In this document: piece by piece, positions 43,008-50,228 of the stretch
How positions within the stretch are numbered: position 1 is the first letter of the stretch
How the letters are laid out: each line of letters opens with the position of its first letter
Assembly (NCBI GenBank): GCA_022801925.1
Contig: JAAWTG010000005.1
Span: 1-64,000, forward strand
DNA length: 64,000 bases
Source of the DNA: Clostridia bacterium
Lineage (GTDB): Bacteria > Bacillota > Clostridia > RUG12999
Direction: 5' to 3'
Position numbers and translations under genes: made by a program
Notes under the pieces: generated by a model
Database searches by the model: none
Seen by the model: the letters and a program-made list of their open reading frames with translations, nothing else
Told to the model about the DNA's origin: nothing

Positions 43008-44579
43008 ATGTTTCAGGAGATAGAGGAACTGCTGTCCGGCGGGCTTGCGGATTTGCAAACATCCGTGAAACAACCGAAAACGGACAGGGTATTGAAATCG
43101 ACAAGAATCGAACAGACCATCTTCGACGATTTGCATTCCGAAGCCGAAGCTTTGGCGGAATGTGAACAATCGGGCAAAGAAAAGCTGAAAACCTTCGACA
43201 GTCTGGTGAACGACGTTTTTCAGTCTGTCTATACGCTGAATCCAAAATATATCGAGGAAACCGATTTGTCGGCGCTGTCGAAGCAATTTAACCGGAGCAT
43301 TTTGGACAGTCTGATGGCGGACGAAACCTATCCTGCTGTGAAAAGCGTATGCGAGGGCAAAGAATTGCCGGCATTAAGCGCGACGGAGGAGTTTTCGGAA
43401 CAGCTATTGGATAATCTGGACGCTCTGCTGGATAGGGCGACCGGCGGCAAAGGCAAAGCGGACGCGATAGACAAAATGCAGCGGGACAAAGAGAACTTGC
43501 TGGAAAAGTTACAGGAACTGCTGGAAAAGCGTGAACATACGCCCGAGCCGGAACGCGATGGGATAGAGAAGAAAATTATCCACACCGCAAACCGGGTTCA
43601 GGCGAAGAGCGAACAGGCGGAACTGTTTGAAAAATTGATAGAGAGCAATCTGCGGCAAAACAGGGGCGCTATCCGGGAATGTGTGGCAAAGGCAGCGGAG
43701 GCGGCGCTTGGAAAGGCACGGGAAACCCAAGCGGCGGTGCTTGCGTGGGGTGACGGAGATGTTGCTATGCAGAAAAACGAGCTGAACACCGAGGTGTTAA
43801 AACGCTGTGCCGGTTCGGAAAAACTGCGGTATATCGCGCAGTTTCTGGGGCGGTATAAGCAAATGCTAAACTCTAAACGGCTGGCGGGGTATACCTACGG
43901 CAGAGGTGAGAAGTATGATATTGAGTATGGGAATAACCTTTCAAGAATGCTTACTTCCGATTTATCGCTTTTGGCAGATTCATCGCTGCTGCCGCTGTTT
44001 GTACGCAAGTATCAGAAAAAAGGATTAAAGCAGTATCGTAGGCGGGAACCGGAGTATAAGGGCAAGGGGGATATTATCGTCTGTCTGGACGAATCCGGCT
44101 CTACCTTTGGGGAAAACAGCGCCTACGGCATGGCGATTGCCATGGTGCTGTACGAGTTGTGTAAAATCAACGGCACGAGCTTTGCGCTGGTGCATTTTGC
44201 AAGCCGCACCAAAACATATATTTTCCCAAAGGACAGGCAGATTCCCGGAAATGTTGTGCTGGAGTGCGCCGAGACCTTTTTAGGCGGCGGCACCAACTTT
44301 GATAACCCATTGCAGGAGGCTTGCCGGCTGATGCTCAGTGAAGATTTTGAAAAGCTGGACATTGTGTTTATCACGGACGGCGTTTGCAAAGTATCGCCCG
44401 AAATTCTTGACGCATTTCAGCAAATGAAACGCGGTACGGGCGCAAAACTGACCGGAATCCTTCTGGATAAAGGGGAATGCATGGAATTCACACTACGGCA
44501 GTTTGCTGATAAAATCTATCGGACAAGCGAGCTGCTGCAGGAGCAAATTGTGGAAAAACTGATAGAAGAGAGGCTATAA
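43008..44579 (+). CDS. VWA-domain protein, probable partner of the MoxR ATPase
   Basis: A 523-residue cytoplasmic protein. The first 330 residues are helical with coiled-coil stretches (DKMQRDKENLLEKLQELLEK). The C-terminal VWA domain has a complete MIDAS: DESGS (about residues 361-365), the Thr in GGGTNFDNPL and the Asp in VFITDGVCKV. This is the ViaA/CoxE-type layout. GGGAGGTG precedes the ATG. The MoxR gene is two genes upstream in the same operon; its P-loop lesion would affect the whole pair. Confidence 0.82.
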   Translation: MFQEIEELLSGGLADLQTSVKQPKTDRVLKSTRIEQTIFDDLHSEAEALAECEQSGKEKLKTFDSLVNDVFQSVYTLNPKYIEETDLSALSKQFNRSILDSLMADETYPAVKSVCEGKELPALSATEEFSEQLLDNLDALLDRATGGKGKADAIDKMQRDKENLLEKLQELLEKREHTPEPERDGIEKKIIHTANRVQAKSEQAELFEKLIESNLRQNRGAIRECVAKAAEAALGKARETQAAVLAWGDGDVAMQKNELNTEVLKRCAGSEKLRYIAQFLGRYKQMLNSKRLAGYTYGRGEKYDIEYGNNLSRMLTSDLSLLADSSLLPLFVRKYQKKGLKQYRRREPEYKGKGDIIVCLDESGSTFGENSAYGMAIAMVLYELCKINGTSFALVHFASRTKTYIFPKDRQIPGNVVLECAETFLGGGTNFDNPLQEACRLMLSEDFEKLDIVFITDGVCKVSPEILDAFQQMKRGTGAKLTGILLDKGECMEFTLRQFADKIYRTSELLQEQIVEKLIEERL

Positions 44580-44583
44580 AACA

Positions 44584-44766
44584 ATGGGAAGATATGAGGT
44601 GAAAATTACGGAAACATTGTCTATGGACATTGAAGTGGAGGCGGAAAGCGCGGCGGCAGCCGCACGAAAAGTGGAAGAAGCGTGGGAAAACAGCAAGTAT
44701 GTTCTGACCGCAGACGACTTTAAGGAAGTAAATTTTTATGCACAGGAAAAAGAATTGGAGGAATGA
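44584..44766 (+). CDS. DpnD/PcfM-like small protein
   Basis: A 60-residue protein: YEVKITETLSMDIEVEAESA, AAAARKVEEAWENSKYVLTA, DDFKEVNF. This matches the DpnD/PcfM family of small conjugative-element and restriction-locus proteins of unknown activity. It starts four bases after the VWA stop and is translationally coupled to it. Confidence 0.7.
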   Translation: MGRYEVKITETLSMDIEVEAESAAAAARKVEEAWENSKYVLTADDFKEVNFYAQEKELEE

Positions 44767-44768
44767 AT

Positions 44769-44996
44769 ATGTTTTATACGGTTTTGTTGGTACTAACCTG
44801 TTGTGAACTAATTCGGCGGGTACGCACATTTGTAAAGGAAAACGCAGTAGTAAAAGACGGAAAATTGGATGAGATTTCAGCCGGCGCATTTGTGTCGCTC
44901 GGAATGTCGGTGCTGTTAAGGGGTTCCCAAAAATCTGTTTTTGATTTTTGGGAAAGAGGAGCAACAACGGAACGGGCGATACTTTTGTGCTTTTGA
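44769..44996 (+). CDS. Small protein running into RNA copy 3
   Basis: A 75-residue frame. The ATG at 44769 lies seven bases after GGAGG. The N terminus is hydrophobic (MFYTVLLVLTCCELI). The last 25 codons are read through the hairpins of the structured element at 44921, so either the true protein was longer and was replaced by that element, or the element overlaps the end of a real gene. Function unknown. Confidence 0.45.
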   Translation: MFYTVLLVLTCCELIRRVRTFVKENAVVKDGKLDEISAGAFVSLGMSVLLRGSQKSVFDFWERGATTERAILLCF

Positions 44997-45060
44997 CAAA
45001 AGTGAGCAAGTGTAGTTTGTTGTGACGAGATGGTAATCGCGATTTGCTTTTTACCGTCTA
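44921..45060 (+). ncRNA. Structured RNA / leader, divergent copy 3
   Basis: Same plan as the copies at 35351 and 51549: hairpin 1 CCCAAAAATC (44926)/GATTTTTGGG (44943); GAGGAGC; outer stem CAACAA (44962)/TTGTTG (45017) enclosing ACTTTTG (44981)/CAAAAGT (44997); then GACGAGATGGTAA pairing with TTACCGTC (45051). It lacks the upstream promoter, the second 16-base repeat and the poly-T, and leads straight into the gene at 45086. Confidence 0.6.
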
Positions 45061-45085
45061 TGCTGTTTCGGTAAACGGAGGTATC

Positions 45086-45397
45086 ATGCAGATATTACAG
45101 GTTGTGAGCGGCATTGTTTATGATGATGAATATGCACGGCGGCACGGCGGAAACCGGTTTTATTACCTGAACGGTGATATAGAGACGGACGCAGCCGGAA
45201 ACGCGGTGTATATTGAAAGCAGAAAAAAGGAAGGCGGCAGTGATTTTGAAGACATTACATTTTCCGTGCAGGATATGCCAAAGCTGATACAACGGTATAT
45301 CCGGCTGTATACGCAGACGGTTGCAAGCAGAGACGAGGTGCAGTACATCTGCGTCCACTCAGACGAGCTGCTGAAAGAGAGGAGAAAAGCAGGATGA
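45086..45397 (+). CDS. Unknown 103-residue protein
   Basis: The ATG at 45086 follows CGGAGG. The protein reads QILQVVSGIVYDDEYARRHG, RFYYLNGDIETDAAGNAVYI and ends in a basic tail. It is soluble and beta-rich at the start, with a helical end (MPKLIQRYIRLYTQTVASRD). I do not recognise it. It overlaps the next gene by four bases and lies directly behind RNA copy 3. Confidence 0.6.
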   Translation: MQILQVVSGIVYDDEYARRHGGNRFYYLNGDIETDAAGNAVYIESRKKEGGSDFEDITFSVQDMPKLIQRYIRLYTQTVASRDEVQYICVHSDELLKERRKAG

Positions 45398-45609
45398 ACA
45401 AACCAAGACGCGCCCTTTGCGGGCGGGAACTATATGCGGTACAGCCGGGGTGCAGAGCGTTTCTGGAAACAGACCGGGGACAGCTTATGACGTCCAAGGT
45501 GGTACGAATCCTTTACAGAAGCACCAAACAAGTGGTGATAGAAATCGAAAATTCGATTTATGACATTACCCTAACCGGAGAGAGCGAACCGGAGCGCGCG
45601 GCAGTATAG
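45394..45609 (+). CDS. Unknown 71-residue protein
   Basis: A small basic protein coupled to the preceding gene by a 4-base overlap (ATGA). It contains CGRELYAVQPGCRAFLETDR and VVRILYRSTKQVVIEIEN, suggesting a compact beta-barrel. Its stop lies inside the 75-base terminator repeat that also occurs at 50037, so its C terminus may have been altered by that junction. Confidence 0.55.
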   Translation: MNKPRRALCGRELYAVQPGCRAFLETDRGQLMTSKVVRILYRSTKQVVIEIENSIYDITLTGESEPERAAV

Positions 45610-45682
45610 CGCACTTTGGAAGCTTAGAACACCATCAAAACAGGACTTGCTGTGCGTATGCGCAGCAGGTCTTGTTTTTTTA
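45606..45682 (+). terminator. 75-base terminator repeat, copy 1
   Basis: GCGCACTTTGGAAGCTTAGA, then ACACCATCAAAACAGG, then a hairpin (AGGACTTGCTG...CAGCAGGTCT, one mismatch at the base) and a T-run. An almost identical direct copy lies at 50037-50110, with a single base change in the loop. It abuts the omega-RNA-like element. Confidence 0.8.
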
Positions 45683-45855
45683 TAACCTAAGTCGCAGATG
45701 TCCCCCGTCTCTATAGGCGGCGGGTTCCATATCAGGGTTTCAGCGGGGGTCATAATCCCACGCTGAAACCTTGAGGAGCTAACGCTCCCTGCACAGGTTG
45801 CAATCTGTCGCAAGCTCTGCTTTTTGCGAGCAAAGCAGGAGCGTTGCTCCGATTT
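45682..45855 (-). ncRNA. IS605/TnpB omega-RNA-like element without TnpB, copy 2 (inverted)
   Basis: Reverse complement of the element at 17378. Read on the minus strand it starts AAATCGGAGCAACGC and ends GCGACTTAGGTTAT. The long stem here is GGTTTCAGCG/CGCTGAAACC where copy 1 has GATTTCAG/CTGAAATC, so both sides changed together. The final hairpin is CCCGCC...GACGGG. No tnpB or other transposase is adjacent. Confidence 0.6.
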
Positions 45856-45883
45856 AAATTGATTTAAAATTTAGAATCAGCAG

Positions 45884-45932
45884 TTGACAAAACAATCATG
45901 GTATATTATAATATAGTATATTACGATATACT
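45884..45932 (+). promoter_or_regulatory. Promoter and palindrome before ATPase module 1
   Basis: TTGACA (45884-45889), 17 bases, TATAAT (45907-45912), both consensus. AGTATAT-4-ATATACT (45915-45932) overlaps the probable transcription start and may be an operator. Confidence 0.8.
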
Positions 45933-45954
45933 TATATGAGAGAAAGGGATTCAT

Positions 45955-47346
45955 ATGTTTATAGGAAGACAAAGGGAACTTGCGAAGTTAAATAAAATGT
46001 ATGTAGGAAATAAGTTGGAGGTTGCGATTATATACGGGCGCAGACGTGTAGGAAAAACGACGCTAATCAATGAATTTTGTAAAGATAAAAAAACGATTCT
46101 TTTTCCGGCAATAGAGAATAATGCAGAGGAAAACCTGGAAATTTTATCCGGTGCAATCTCGTATGCACAGGGTGAAAAATCCGGTGCGGCAATGAAATAT
46201 AAAAGTTTTGCTGATGCATTTAAAAAAATAGAAGAAATGGCAAACAGCGAAAGAATTGTGTTTGTAATAGATGAATATCCATATCTTGCAAAAGCAGAAA
46301 AGAGTATATCATCGTTATTGCAAAGTTACTTGGATCATGGGCTTAAGTCAACAAAGCTGTTCCTTATTTTATGTGGTTCTTCTATGAGTTTCATGGAAAG
46401 ACAGGTTCTCGGATACCAAAGTCCGCTTTATGGGCGTCGGACAGCACAGTTTAAAATAGAACCTTTTGATTATCTGGATACGGGAAAATGGTTTCCGGAT
46501 TATACTGAGGAAGAAAAGGCGATAATGTATGGGATTACAGGCGGGATACCATTGTATCTGGAACAGTTTTCACCAGAACTTTCCATTAAAGAAAATTTGC
46601 TATATCATATGTTTGACAAAAATGCTCTGCTATATGAGGAACCGTCAAATTTTTTGAAACAGGAACTAAGAGAACCTGCAACATATAATGCGATTATTTC
46701 CGCTATTGCTGCAGGGAAAACAAAACTGTCGGAAATTACATCAACTGTCGGGATGGAAACGGGGCTTTGCACAAAGTATATTGCAAATCTTATGAGTTTG
46801 GGAATCTTAAGAAAAGAAATCCCTGTAACCGAGCCTAAGTCGAAAAGACCTATTTATAGAATAGCGGATAATTTTTTCAGGTTTTGGTTTACTTTTGTTT
46901 CAAGGAATACAGCCGCCATTGTATCGGGACGAATTGAAAAATCATATGACGTACTTGTTGGCAATCGGTTGTCGGATTATATGGGGAATGTATTTGAAGA
47001 AATGTGCAGGGATTATATTATGTATTATGATAGCGGCCTTCCATTTGATATGGCGGATATCGGGCAATGGTGGGGAGGAAATCCGAAAACAAAAAAACAA
47101 GCGCAAATCGATATTGTTGTTACGTCAGCGAATGGAAGCGAAGGACTTGTAGGTTCATGTAAATTCAGGAATGAGAAGATTGATATTGACGAGTACCTTT
47201 TGATGAACGAATACGCTGAAGCAATGGGAAAGTTTGAAAAAACATATTATTATTTCTTTTCAAAATCCGGCTATACGGACAAAATGTTTGAAAATGCAGA
47301 TCGGCATATGCGGTTTATTACATTAGAAGATATGTATAAATTATAG
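45955..47346 (+). CDS. Archaeal-type AAA ATPase with C-terminal nuclease-like domain, module 1
   Basis: A 463-residue ATPase of the ATPase_2/DUF234 type. It starts FIGRQRELAKLNKMY; Walker A is GRRRVGKTT (residues 28-36) and Walker B is IVFVIDEYPYLAK. ILCGSSMSFMERQVLG and SPLYGRRTAQFKIEPF are family hallmarks. A winged helix precedes the C-terminal domain, where IDIVV is followed by GSCKF; the paralogue at 48002 has GECKY, so the catalytic Glu of a PD-(D/E)XK site may be lost here. Role unknown; often found as cargo. AGAAAGG precedes the ATG. Confidence 0.85.
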   Translation: MFIGRQRELAKLNKMYVGNKLEVAIIYGRRRVGKTTLINEFCKDKKTILFPAIENNAEENLEILSGAISYAQGEKSGAAMKYKSFADAFKKIEEMANSERIVFVIDEYPYLAKAEKSISSLLQSYLDHGLKSTKLFLILCGSSMSFMERQVLGYQSPLYGRRTAQFKIEPFDYLDTGKWFPDYTEEEKAIMYGITGGIPLYLEQFSPELSIKENLLYHMFDKNALLYEEPSNFLKQELREPATYNAIISAIAAGKTKLSEITSTVGMETGLCTKYIANLMSLGILRKEIPVTEPKSKRPIYRIADNFFRFWFTFVSRNTAAIVSGRIEKSYDVLVGNRLSDYMGNVFEEMCRDYIMYYDSGLPFDMADIGQWWGGNPKTKKQAQIDIVVTSANGSEGLVGSCKFRNEKIDIDEYLLMNEYAEAMGKFEKTYYYFFSKSGYTDKMFENADRHMRFITLEDMYKL

Positions 47347-47368
47347 AAGCGTTAAAAGAGGAGAAGCT

Positions 47369-47581
47369 ATGAGCGAAGAAGGAAAGTTTTTGGTATTCTG
47401 CATTGAGCAGTATAAATCTGCCAAAAAACTGACGGGCAGGCAGGTGATGGAGTTATTCGGGAAATATAAGGTGTCGGAGTACATTGTAAGCTGCTTTGAG
47501 GCGCTGCATACGACAGGCACAAACTATATCATCGAAGATATAGATTTCTATATTGAAGCGCGAGGTGCAGTGAATGTATAA
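47369..47581 (+). CDS. DUF3791-type small protein, module 1
   Basis: A 70-residue protein: FCIEQYKSAKKLTGRQVMEL, FGKYKVSEYIVSCFEALHTT, IIEDIDFYIEARG. This is the DUF3791 family, usually coded beside other small cargo genes. It differs at only four positions from the copy at 49406. It follows its ATPase by 22 bases behind GAGGAG. The 28-base boundary motif starts five bases after the stop. Confidence 0.8.
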   Translation: MSEEGKFLVFCIEQYKSAKKLTGRQVMELFGKYKVSEYIVSCFEALHTTGTNYIIEDIDFYIEARGAVNV

Positions 47582-47585
47582 ATTC

Positions 47586-47613
47586 ACCCGAAAATTTAAC
47601 TCCCGGTATTGAG
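47586..47613 (+). repeat. 28-base boundary motif, copy 2 of 4
   Basis: Identical to copy 1 over ACCCGAAAATTTAACTCC and the following CGGTATTGAG. No TATAAT lies 17 bases downstream, so here it is not an active promoter. Confidence 0.8.
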
Positions 47614-47816
47614 GAATGCACAGAACCGTAAAAAACGGACAATAGAAAAAAAGACCCTCCTATGGTAGAATAGAAATGAGTATACCATATTTGGACTAAA
47701 AATTTTATTTGTGCTATATAATTGCTAAGGATTAGTATAACATAAATTTATAGAAAGGCGAAAAGTCGGTGACAACGAAGAGTCAAACCTATAAATACAA
47801 AATTGCGTTTTTATAC

Positions 47817-48001
47817 TTGAAATTATAATAATTTGTAGTATAATGATTACAGAAACCTTGTGTTGCAAGGTTTCGCGGCATAAGCCGCTTCCCGTGCCTT
47901 GCGGCACGCCTGTATCATTGAATCACGGCGCAAAAATACCCTTGCAAACAAGTATTTTTGCTTGTGGTAAATATAATTGTAAGAAAGAGGTGACGAATGC
48001 A
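47817..48001 (+). promoter_or_regulatory. Promoter and multi-hairpin leader of ATPase module 2
   Basis: TTGAAA (47817-47822), 16 bases, TATAAT (47839-47844). The 150-base leader then holds four successive palindromes: GAAACCTTG/CAAGGTTTC (47852-47874), GCGGC/GCCGC (47875-47888), GTGCC/GGCAC, and CAAAAATAC/GTATTTTTG (47931-47960). Between the boundary motif (47613) and this promoter I see only AT-rich sequence with no gene. Confidence 0.6.
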
Positions 48002-49390
48002 ATGGCGAAGTTTATAGACAGAGAAGAGGAATTAGAAACCCTGAAAACTGAATATGAAAGGAAAGGCGCTTCTTTTGTTATTCTGTATGGGCGCAGACGC
48101 GTAGGAAAAACGACGCTTATTACGGAATTTATAAAAGACAAAAAGGCATTATTCTTTTTGGCAAGCCAGGAATCTGAGGCGCAGAACCGCAATTTATTTA
48201 AAATGAAAGCCGCTGAGTTTATTGGCAGCGATTTGCTGCGCAATGCCAATGTTTCGGATTGGGATACCATATTTAAGGCGATTGCAGATACAAAATTTGA
48301 AACAAAACCCGTGATTGTAATGGATGAATTTCAGTACATCGGGAAATCAAACGAAGCCTTTCCTTCTATATTTCAGCGTATATGGGATGAACAGCTGAAG
48401 GACAGTTCGGTGATGGTGATTCTTTGCGGTTCTTTGATTACCATGATGGAGGAGCAAACACTAAAATACAGCAGTCCGCTGTATGGCAGACGGACAGCGC
48501 AAATTCGTTTAAAACAAATTCCGTTTTTGTATTATGAAAAATTCTTTGGCAATAAGTCGGAGCGCGAACTGATAGAGATGTACGCGGTGACGGGCGGCGT
48601 TCCCAAATATATTGAATCCTTTGGTCAGGAAAACGATATTTATGACGCAATCAAAAAGCATGTGCTCAATCCTTCGAGCTATTTATATGACGAGCCACAT
48701 TTTCTTTTGCAGCAGGAGGTTTCAGAGATTGGCAGCTATTTTTCCCTCATTAAGGCAATCGCAGCGGGGAACAGCAAGCTGTCGGCGATTGCGGCAATGC
48801 TGGAAATGCCGCAGACAAGCCTGACAAAATATATCAAGACGCTGATAGACTTGGATATTTTGGAACGTGAAGTGCCAATCACCGAGGAAAAACCGGAGAA
48901 AAGCAAAAAGGGGTTGTATAAGATAAAAGATAATTATATTAAGTTTTGGTTTGCTTTTATATATCCGAACATGAGCTTTTTAGAGAGCGGAAACACGCAG
49001 ATTGTTATGGATAAAATTCGTAAAGGCTTTATAAGCAATCAGGTGAGTTTTGTATATGAGGATGTTTGCAGACAAAAAATGTGGCAGATGAATGCAAATC
49101 AGGCTTGGCCGTTCTATTTTTCTAAGGTTGGACGGCACTGGGATAGCAATACAGAAATAGATATAGCGGCGCTGGATATAGAAGGAAAAAATCTGATCCT
49201 TGGCGAGTGCAAATACTGGAAGGAAACAGTAGGCGTTAATGTGTTGCTGGAACTGGAGGAAAAAGCAAAGCGTGTGAACTGGAATAAAAAGGATAGAACC
49301 GTGTGGTATGTCATGTTCAGCATAAACGGGTATACGCCGGAACTGGAAGCACTGGCAGAGAAACGGAATGATGTTATATTAGCATACTGA
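48002..49390 (+). CDS. Archaeal-type AAA ATPase with intact nuclease-like motif, module 2
   Basis: A 462-residue paralogue of the ATPase at 45955. The ATG at 48002 follows AGAAAGAGGTG; an open frame from 47843 covers the hairpin leader and is rejected. Walker A is GRRRVGKTT, Walker B is PVIVMDEFQYIGK, and SPLYGRRTAQIRLKQIPF is shared. The C-terminal PD-(D/E)XK-like site reads EIDIAA ... LGECKY and is complete. Function is unproven; DNA cleavage or element control are guesses from the domain make-up. Confidence 0.85.
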   Translation: MAKFIDREEELETLKTEYERKGASFVILYGRRRVGKTTLITEFIKDKKALFFLASQESEAQNRNLFKMKAAEFIGSDLLRNANVSDWDTIFKAIADTKFETKPVIVMDEFQYIGKSNEAFPSIFQRIWDEQLKDSSVMVILCGSLITMMEEQTLKYSSPLYGRRTAQIRLKQIPFLYYEKFFGNKSERELIEMYAVTGGVPKYIESFGQENDIYDAIKKHVLNPSSYLYDEPHFLLQQEVSEIGSYFSLIKAIAAGNSKLSAIAAMLEMPQTSLTKYIKTLIDLDILEREVPITEEKPEKSKKGLYKIKDNYIKFWFAFIYPNMSFLESGNTQIVMDKIRKGFISNQVSFVYEDVCRQKMWQMNANQAWPFYFSKVGRHWDSNTEIDIAALDIEGKNLILGECKYWKETVGVNVLLELEEKAKRVNWNKKDRTVWYVMFSINGYTPELEALAEKRNDVILAY

Positions 49391-49405
49391 TACGAAGGAG
49401 AAGCC

Positions 49406-49618
49406 ATGAGCAAAGAAGGAAAGTTTTTGATATTCTGCATTGAGCAGTATAAATCTGCCAAAAAACTGACGGGCAGGCAGGTGATGGAGTTATTCGGGAA
49501 ATATAAGGTGTCGGAATATATCGTTAGCTGCTTTGAGGCGCTGCATACGACAGGCACAAACTATATCATTGAAGATATAGATTTGTATATTGAAGCAAGA
49601 GGCGCAGTGAATGCGTAA
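49406..49618 (+). CDS. DUF3791-type small protein, module 2
   Basis: A 70-residue near-copy of the protein at 47369 (changes at residues 3, 9, 60 and 70). It follows its ATPase by 15 bases. While the two ATPases have diverged widely, the DUF3791 genes are nearly identical in DNA, which points to recent duplication or gene conversion of this segment together with the boundary motif that follows. Confidence 0.8.
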   Translation: MSKEGKFLIFCIEQYKSAKKLTGRQVMELFGKYKVSEYIVSCFEALHTTGTNYIIEDIDLYIEARGAVNA

Positions 49619-49623
49619 AACTT

Positions 49624-49652
49624 ACCCGGAAAATTTAACTCCCGATATTGAG
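49624..49652 (+). repeat. Boundary motif, copy 3 of 4 (variant)
   Basis: ACCCGGAAAATTTAACTCC then CGATATTGAG: one inserted G and one G-to-A change relative to the other copies. It lies five bases after the DUF3791 stop. Confidence 0.75.
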
Positions 49653-49701
49653 GATTGTGCAACAGGTCTTTGTTTTTAGAGAATCTTTTTTGCAAAATAT
49701 G

Positions 49702-49730
49702 TTGACTTATTTTACAAAAAAGCATATAAT
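49702..49730 (+). promoter_or_regulatory. Promoter of the repeat-containing small RNA
   Basis: TTGACT (49702-49707), 17 bases, TATAAT (49725-49730). Confidence 0.8.
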
Positions 49731-49736
49731 AATAAT

Positions 49737-49898
49737 CGTAGACAGATTTGTTTACAACGATACGGAAGTAATATTCCGTAAACAGCGTGTGGTCCCTACC
49801 GTTAAGTGGGAGTTGTAAAAGCAGTGGTTCCTACTGTGAGTGGAAGTTGTGCGAATAAAAAAGCTGTGGCGTTCTTCTAATTGGAGAACGCTATTTTT
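49737..49898 (+). ncRNA. Candidate orphan type III (ToxI-like) antitoxin RNA
   Basis: A promoter-to-terminator unit with no frame. After a hairpin TACGGAA/TTCCGTA (49761-49780) come two repeats of about 35 nt (49789-49823 and 49824-49857), with the cores CCTACCGTTAAGTGGGAG and CCTACTGTGAGTGGAAG. A terminator GCGTTCT/AGAACGC (49869-49891) with a T-rich tail closes it. Type III antitoxins are RNAs of 34-36-nt repeats ended by a terminator just before a ToxN-type gene, and the published ToxI repeat as I remember it shares a CTACC-N-TTAAGTG-like core. No toxin gene follows. The match is from memory. Confidence 0.5.
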
Positions 49899-49939
49899 AT
49901 GCTGATGCCGGAGTCATAGCTGCGGCGATATGAAATCTC

Positions 49940-49967
49940 TTGACAAAATACAAAACAATACTATAAT
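49940..49967 (+). promoter_or_regulatory. Promoter with no gene behind it
   Basis: TTGACA (49940-49945), 16 bases, TATAAT (49962-49967). The transcript would run about 140 nt into the terminator at 50037-50110 without a recognisable frame. It is probably a remnant of a lost cargo gene or a short RNA. Confidence 0.6.
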
Positions 49968-50036
49968 ATACTTATAAGTTAATAACTGATAAATCAATAA
50001 CTTTAGAAGCAATGAAAGATGGTTTGTAGGCAGAGA

Positions 50037-50110
50037 GCGCACTTTGGAAGCTTAGAACACCATCAAAACAGGACTTGCTGTGCGTAGGCGCAGCAGGTCT
50101 TGTTTTTTTG
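50037..50110 (+). terminator. 75-base terminator repeat, copy 2
   Basis: Direct copy of 45606-45682 in the same orientation, including the leading GCGCACTTTGGAAGCTTAGA and the hairpin with poly-T. The two copies bracket the ATPase/DUF3791 island (4.4 kb apart). Confidence 0.8.
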
Positions 50111-50181
50111 TGGAATTCATTTAAATTCCTCTAGTTATAGATAATAAATCACATAATATATTTCCTAAAACATAAAAAATA

Positions 50182-50210
50182 TTGACTTTGGGAAATATGA
50201 AGTGTATAAT
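50182..50210 (+). promoter_or_regulatory. Promoter of the third island ATPase
   Basis: TTGACT (50182-50187), 17 bases, TATAAT (50205-50210). An inverted repeat ATATTTCC...GGAAATAT spans the -35 region and could be an operator. Confidence 0.75.
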
Positions 50211-50228
50211 ATAGGCGAGGTGACGACT

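Noticed and set aside
49789..49857. Short CRISPR array
   Set aside because: Only two adjacent 35-nt repeats with no spacers, located between a promoter and a terminator, and no cas genes.
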